DNA of 64,000 nt, taken from positions 1-64,000 of the forward strand of contig NZ_VZOW01000026.1 of the NCBI RefSeq assembly GCF_008801835.1. Direction: 5' to 3'. Below are positions 62,200 through 64,000 of this stretch, piece by piece; position 1 is the first letter of the stretch, and the number at the start of each line of letters is the position of its first letter. Below the pieces are notes generated by a model. The model was not told the origin of the DNA, searched no databases, and saw only the letters and a list, made by a program, of their open reading frames with translations. Origin of the DNA: Cupriavidus pauculus (GTDB taxonomy: Bacteria > Pseudomonadota > Gammaproteobacteria > Burkholderiales > Burkholderiaceae). The translations under genes were made by a program, and so were the position numbers.

Positions 62200-62973
62200 A
62201 TGTCTTTTGCCTTGCAGCCCGGGCGCGCCGCAGGCCCGGCAGTGCCCATCAGTCCGGAAGAAGCCCGCGTGCGCGTGGATCTGGCCGCCGCCTATCGGCT
62301 GGCGGCCCTGGAACGCTGGGACGACCTGATCTACACCCACATCTCGGCCACCGTACCCGGCGAACCCGATCACTTCTTGATCAATCCGTTCGGATTCGCC
62401 TTCGACGAAATCCGCGCCTCGGATCTGGTCAAGATCAACAGCCGCGGGGAAGTGGTCGGCGACACCGTGCATCCGGTGAATGTGACCGGCTTCGCGTTGC
62501 ACGCCGCCGTGCACGCCGCGCGCGCCGATGCGCATTGCGTGATGCATCTGCATAACACCGCCGGTATTGCCGTTTCCGCCCAGGCCGAAGGGCTGCTGCC
62601 GCTGTCGCAGCATGCCATGCGCTTCCATGGCCGCATCGCCTATCACGACTACGAAGGCCTAGCCTTTACACCCGCCGAAGGCGCGCGGCTGATCGCGTCG
62701 CTGGGCGCCCATCCCGCCATGCTGCTGCGCAACCACGGCACGCTGACGGTCGGACGCACCGTGGCCGAAGCCTATGTGCTGATGGCAACCCTGATCAAGG
62801 CGTGCGAGATCCAGCTCGGCGCCCAGCTCGGCAGCGCCACCGTGCAGCCGCCGCCGAGCGTGGCGGCGCGGACGTCGCTGCAGCTGTTCGACGACGGCGC
62901 GGTGGAAGGCGTCATGGAGTGGCCCGCATTGCTGCGCAAACTCGATAGAATCGATCCCGCTTACAAACACTGA
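62200..62973 (+). CDS. class II aldolase/adducin-family protein
   Basis: 257 residues of the class II aldolase fold: THISATVPGEPDHFLINPFG (substrate phosphate-binding-like loop), zinc ligands in MHLHNTAG (two His) and a third His in LLRNHGTL. Enzymes of this family cleave or epimerise sugar phosphates or act on hydroxy-oxo acids. It starts 88 bp after the MFS gene and is followed 32 bp later by a tautomerase, suggesting one catabolic operon. Confidence 0.88.
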   Translation: MSFALQPGRAAGPAVPISPEEARVRVDLAAAYRLAALERWDDLIYTHISATVPGEPDHFLINPFGFAFDEIRASDLVKINSRGEVVGDTVHPVNVTGFALHAAVHAARADAHCVMHLHNTAGIAVSAQAEGLLPLSQHAMRFHGRIAYHDYEGLAFTPAEGARLIASLGAHPAMLLRNHGTLTVGRTVAEAYVLMATLIKACEIQLGAQLGSATVQPPPSVAARTSLQLFDDGAVEGVMEWPALLRKLDRIDPAYKH

Positions 62974-63005
62974 ATCAGCCCGAACTAATCCTGAAGGAGA
63001 TCTGC

Positions 63006-63194
63006 ATGCCCACTTTCCACGTTGAAATGTTCGAAGGCCGTACCGTGGAGCAGAAGCGCAAGTTTGTCGAGGAAGTGACGCGCGTGACGTGCGAAACGCT
63101 CGGTTGCTCGGCGGGCGCCGTCGATATCATCATCACCGATATCAAGCGCGAAAACTGGGCCACCGGCGGCGAGCTCTGGATCGACAAGAAGTAA
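63006..63194 (+). CDS. 4-oxalocrotonate tautomerase-like enzyme
   Basis: 62 residues, the canonical length. After removal of Met the N-terminal proline (MPTFHVEMFEGRT) is the catalytic base; EQKRKFVEEVTRVTCETL and VDIIITDIKRENWATGG complete the fold. Family members interconvert keto and enol forms of oxo acids or act as dehalogenases/hydratases. AAGGAGA seven bases upstream. It is followed by a threonine aldolase gene 16 bp later. Confidence 0.9.
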   Translation: MPTFHVEMFEGRTVEQKRKFVEEVTRVTCETLGCSAGAVDIIITDIKRENWATGGELWIDKK

Positions 63195-63210
63195 TCCCGA
63201 GGTTTGCGTA

Positions 63211-64000
63211 ATGACTTCCGCAGTGTCCGCCATGCAGCAGTTTGCTTCCGATAACTACGCCGGTTTTTGTCCGGAATCGCTGAAGTATTTTCTTGAGGCC
63301 AATGCCACGGGCCACGAGAAAGCCTATGGCGACGACAGCTGGACGCAGAAGGTTTGCGATCGTATCCGCGATCTGTTTCAAACCGACTGCGAAGTCTTTT
63401 TCGTATTCAACGGCACGGCGGCCAATTCGCTGGCGCTGTCGTCGTTGTGTCAGTCGTACCATTCGGTGATTTGCCATGAACTGGCGCATATCGAAACCGA
63501 CGAGTGCGGCGCGCCGCAGTTTTTCTCCAATGGATCCAAACTGCTCACCGCGCCAGGGGAAAACGGCAAGCTGACGCCCGACGCCGTGGAGGCGCTGGTA
63601 ACGCGCCGGTCCGATATCCATTATCCGAAGCCGCGCGTGGTGTCGCTGACGCAGGCGACCGAAGTGGGCACCGTTTATACCGTCGAAGAGGTGCGCGCCA
63701 TTGCCGCCATTGCCAAACGCAGGCAGTTGCGGGTGCATATGGACGGCGCACGATTTGCCAATGCGGTGGCGTCGCTTGGTGTGCATCCGTCCGAAATTAC
63801 CTGGCGCGCCGGGGTCGATGTGCTGTGCTTCGGCGGAACCAAGAACGGCCTGCCCGTGGGCGAGGCGGTAGTGTTTTTCGATCGGCGGCTGGCCGAGGAT
63901 TTTGCCTATCGCGTCAAGCAGGCGGGACACCTGGCGTCGAAAATGCGGTTTATTTCTGCGCCGTGGCTGGGCATGCTCGAAAACGACGTCTGGCTTAGCA
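63211..64000 (+). CDS. ltaE: low-specificity threonine aldolase, cut by the window end
   Basis: The first 263 codons of a PLP aldolase: SDNYAGFCPESLKYFLEAN, the Schiff-base Lys211 in LCFGGTKNGLPVG, and RVHMDGARFANAVASLG with the ring-binding aspartate. The C-terminus lies beyond 64000. It splits threonine and allo-threonine (or other beta-hydroxy amino acids) to glycine and an aldehyde. Start ATG at 63211 with CGAGG upstream. It is the fourth gene of the rightward set. Confidence 0.92.
   Translation, partial: MTSAVSAMQQFASDNYAGFCPESLKYFLEANATGHEKAYGDDSWTQKVCDRIRDLFQTDCEVFFVFNGTAANSLALSSLCQSYHSVICHELAHIETDECGAPQFFSNGSKLLTAPGENGKLTPDAVEALVTRRSDIHYPKPRVVSLTQATEVGTVYTVEEVRAIAAIAKRRQLRVHMDGARFANAVASLGVHPSEITWRAGVDVLCFGGTKNGLPVGEAVVFFDRRLAEDFAYRVKQAGHLASKMRFISAPWLGMLENDVWLS

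Overview
The window is high-GC DNA from a betaproteobacterium of the order Burkholderiales, most likely Cupriavidus or a close Ralstonia relative. This is inferred from several things: the kynBUA operon with an Lrp-type regulator beside it, orphan Bug-family binding proteins near tctBA, gcdH divergent from an IclR gene, glnS with a small S4 protein, and alaS followed by a slipin/NfeD pair. No rRNA, complete tRNA or CRISPR array is present.

Bases 1-8113 are the end of an integrated mobile element. Its right boundary is a 47-bp copy of the 3' half of a tRNA-Lys(UUU) gene (8067-8113), so the element appears to sit in tRNA-Lys and to continue leftward beyond the window. The visible part holds an array of near-palindromic repeats (403-573), a candidate origin of transfer (629-719), a relaxosome accessory protein overlapping a MOBP-type relaxase with a C-terminal LPD7-like domain, and a small downstream gene. 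Then come a decayed IS30-family copy and a leftward operon ending in a DotA/TraY-type membrane protein of an IncI/R64-like (type IVB) conjugation apparatus. Two unfamiliar small genes diverge just inside the attachment site.

From 8114 on the DNA reads as ordinary chromosome. 8.4-12.7 kb: a PAS-GGDEF diguanylate cyclase, a stress-envelope cluster (ElaB/YqjD, YqjE and a third protein) and a 1-Cys peroxiredoxin. 12.8-18.6 kb: amino-acid breakdown, with glutaryl-CoA dehydrogenase and its divergent IclR regulator, then the tryptophan-to-anthranilate operon kynB-kynU-kynA with divergent KynR; both divergent regions carry palindromic operator candidates. 18.6-31.8 kb: flavin reductase, DUF72, cyclopropane fatty acid synthase, PdxH, an MFS exporter, AsmA, TcdA, a P-loop kinase-like protein, hemerythrin, CnoX and an acyl-CoA ligase. 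31.9-45.2 kb: ankyrin protein, ChaC, FKBP, YaeQ, YceI, MAPEG, S4 protein, GlnS, an atypical family III CoA-transferase, a PNPOx-fold protein, PhzF, GltS and gamma-glutamyltransferase.

45.3-54.4 kb is rich in carboxylate handling: two Bug-type binding proteins, a LysR regulator, the TctB-TctA permease, a K+/H+ antiporter and a CaiB-type CoA-transferase. 54.7-59.8 kb holds alaS and the slipin/NfeD pair. The last 4 kb is a compact rightward set (MFS carrier, class II aldolase, 4-OT-like tautomerase, threonine aldolase cut by the window edge) divergent from a LysR regulator, which looks like an uncharacterised small catabolic unit.
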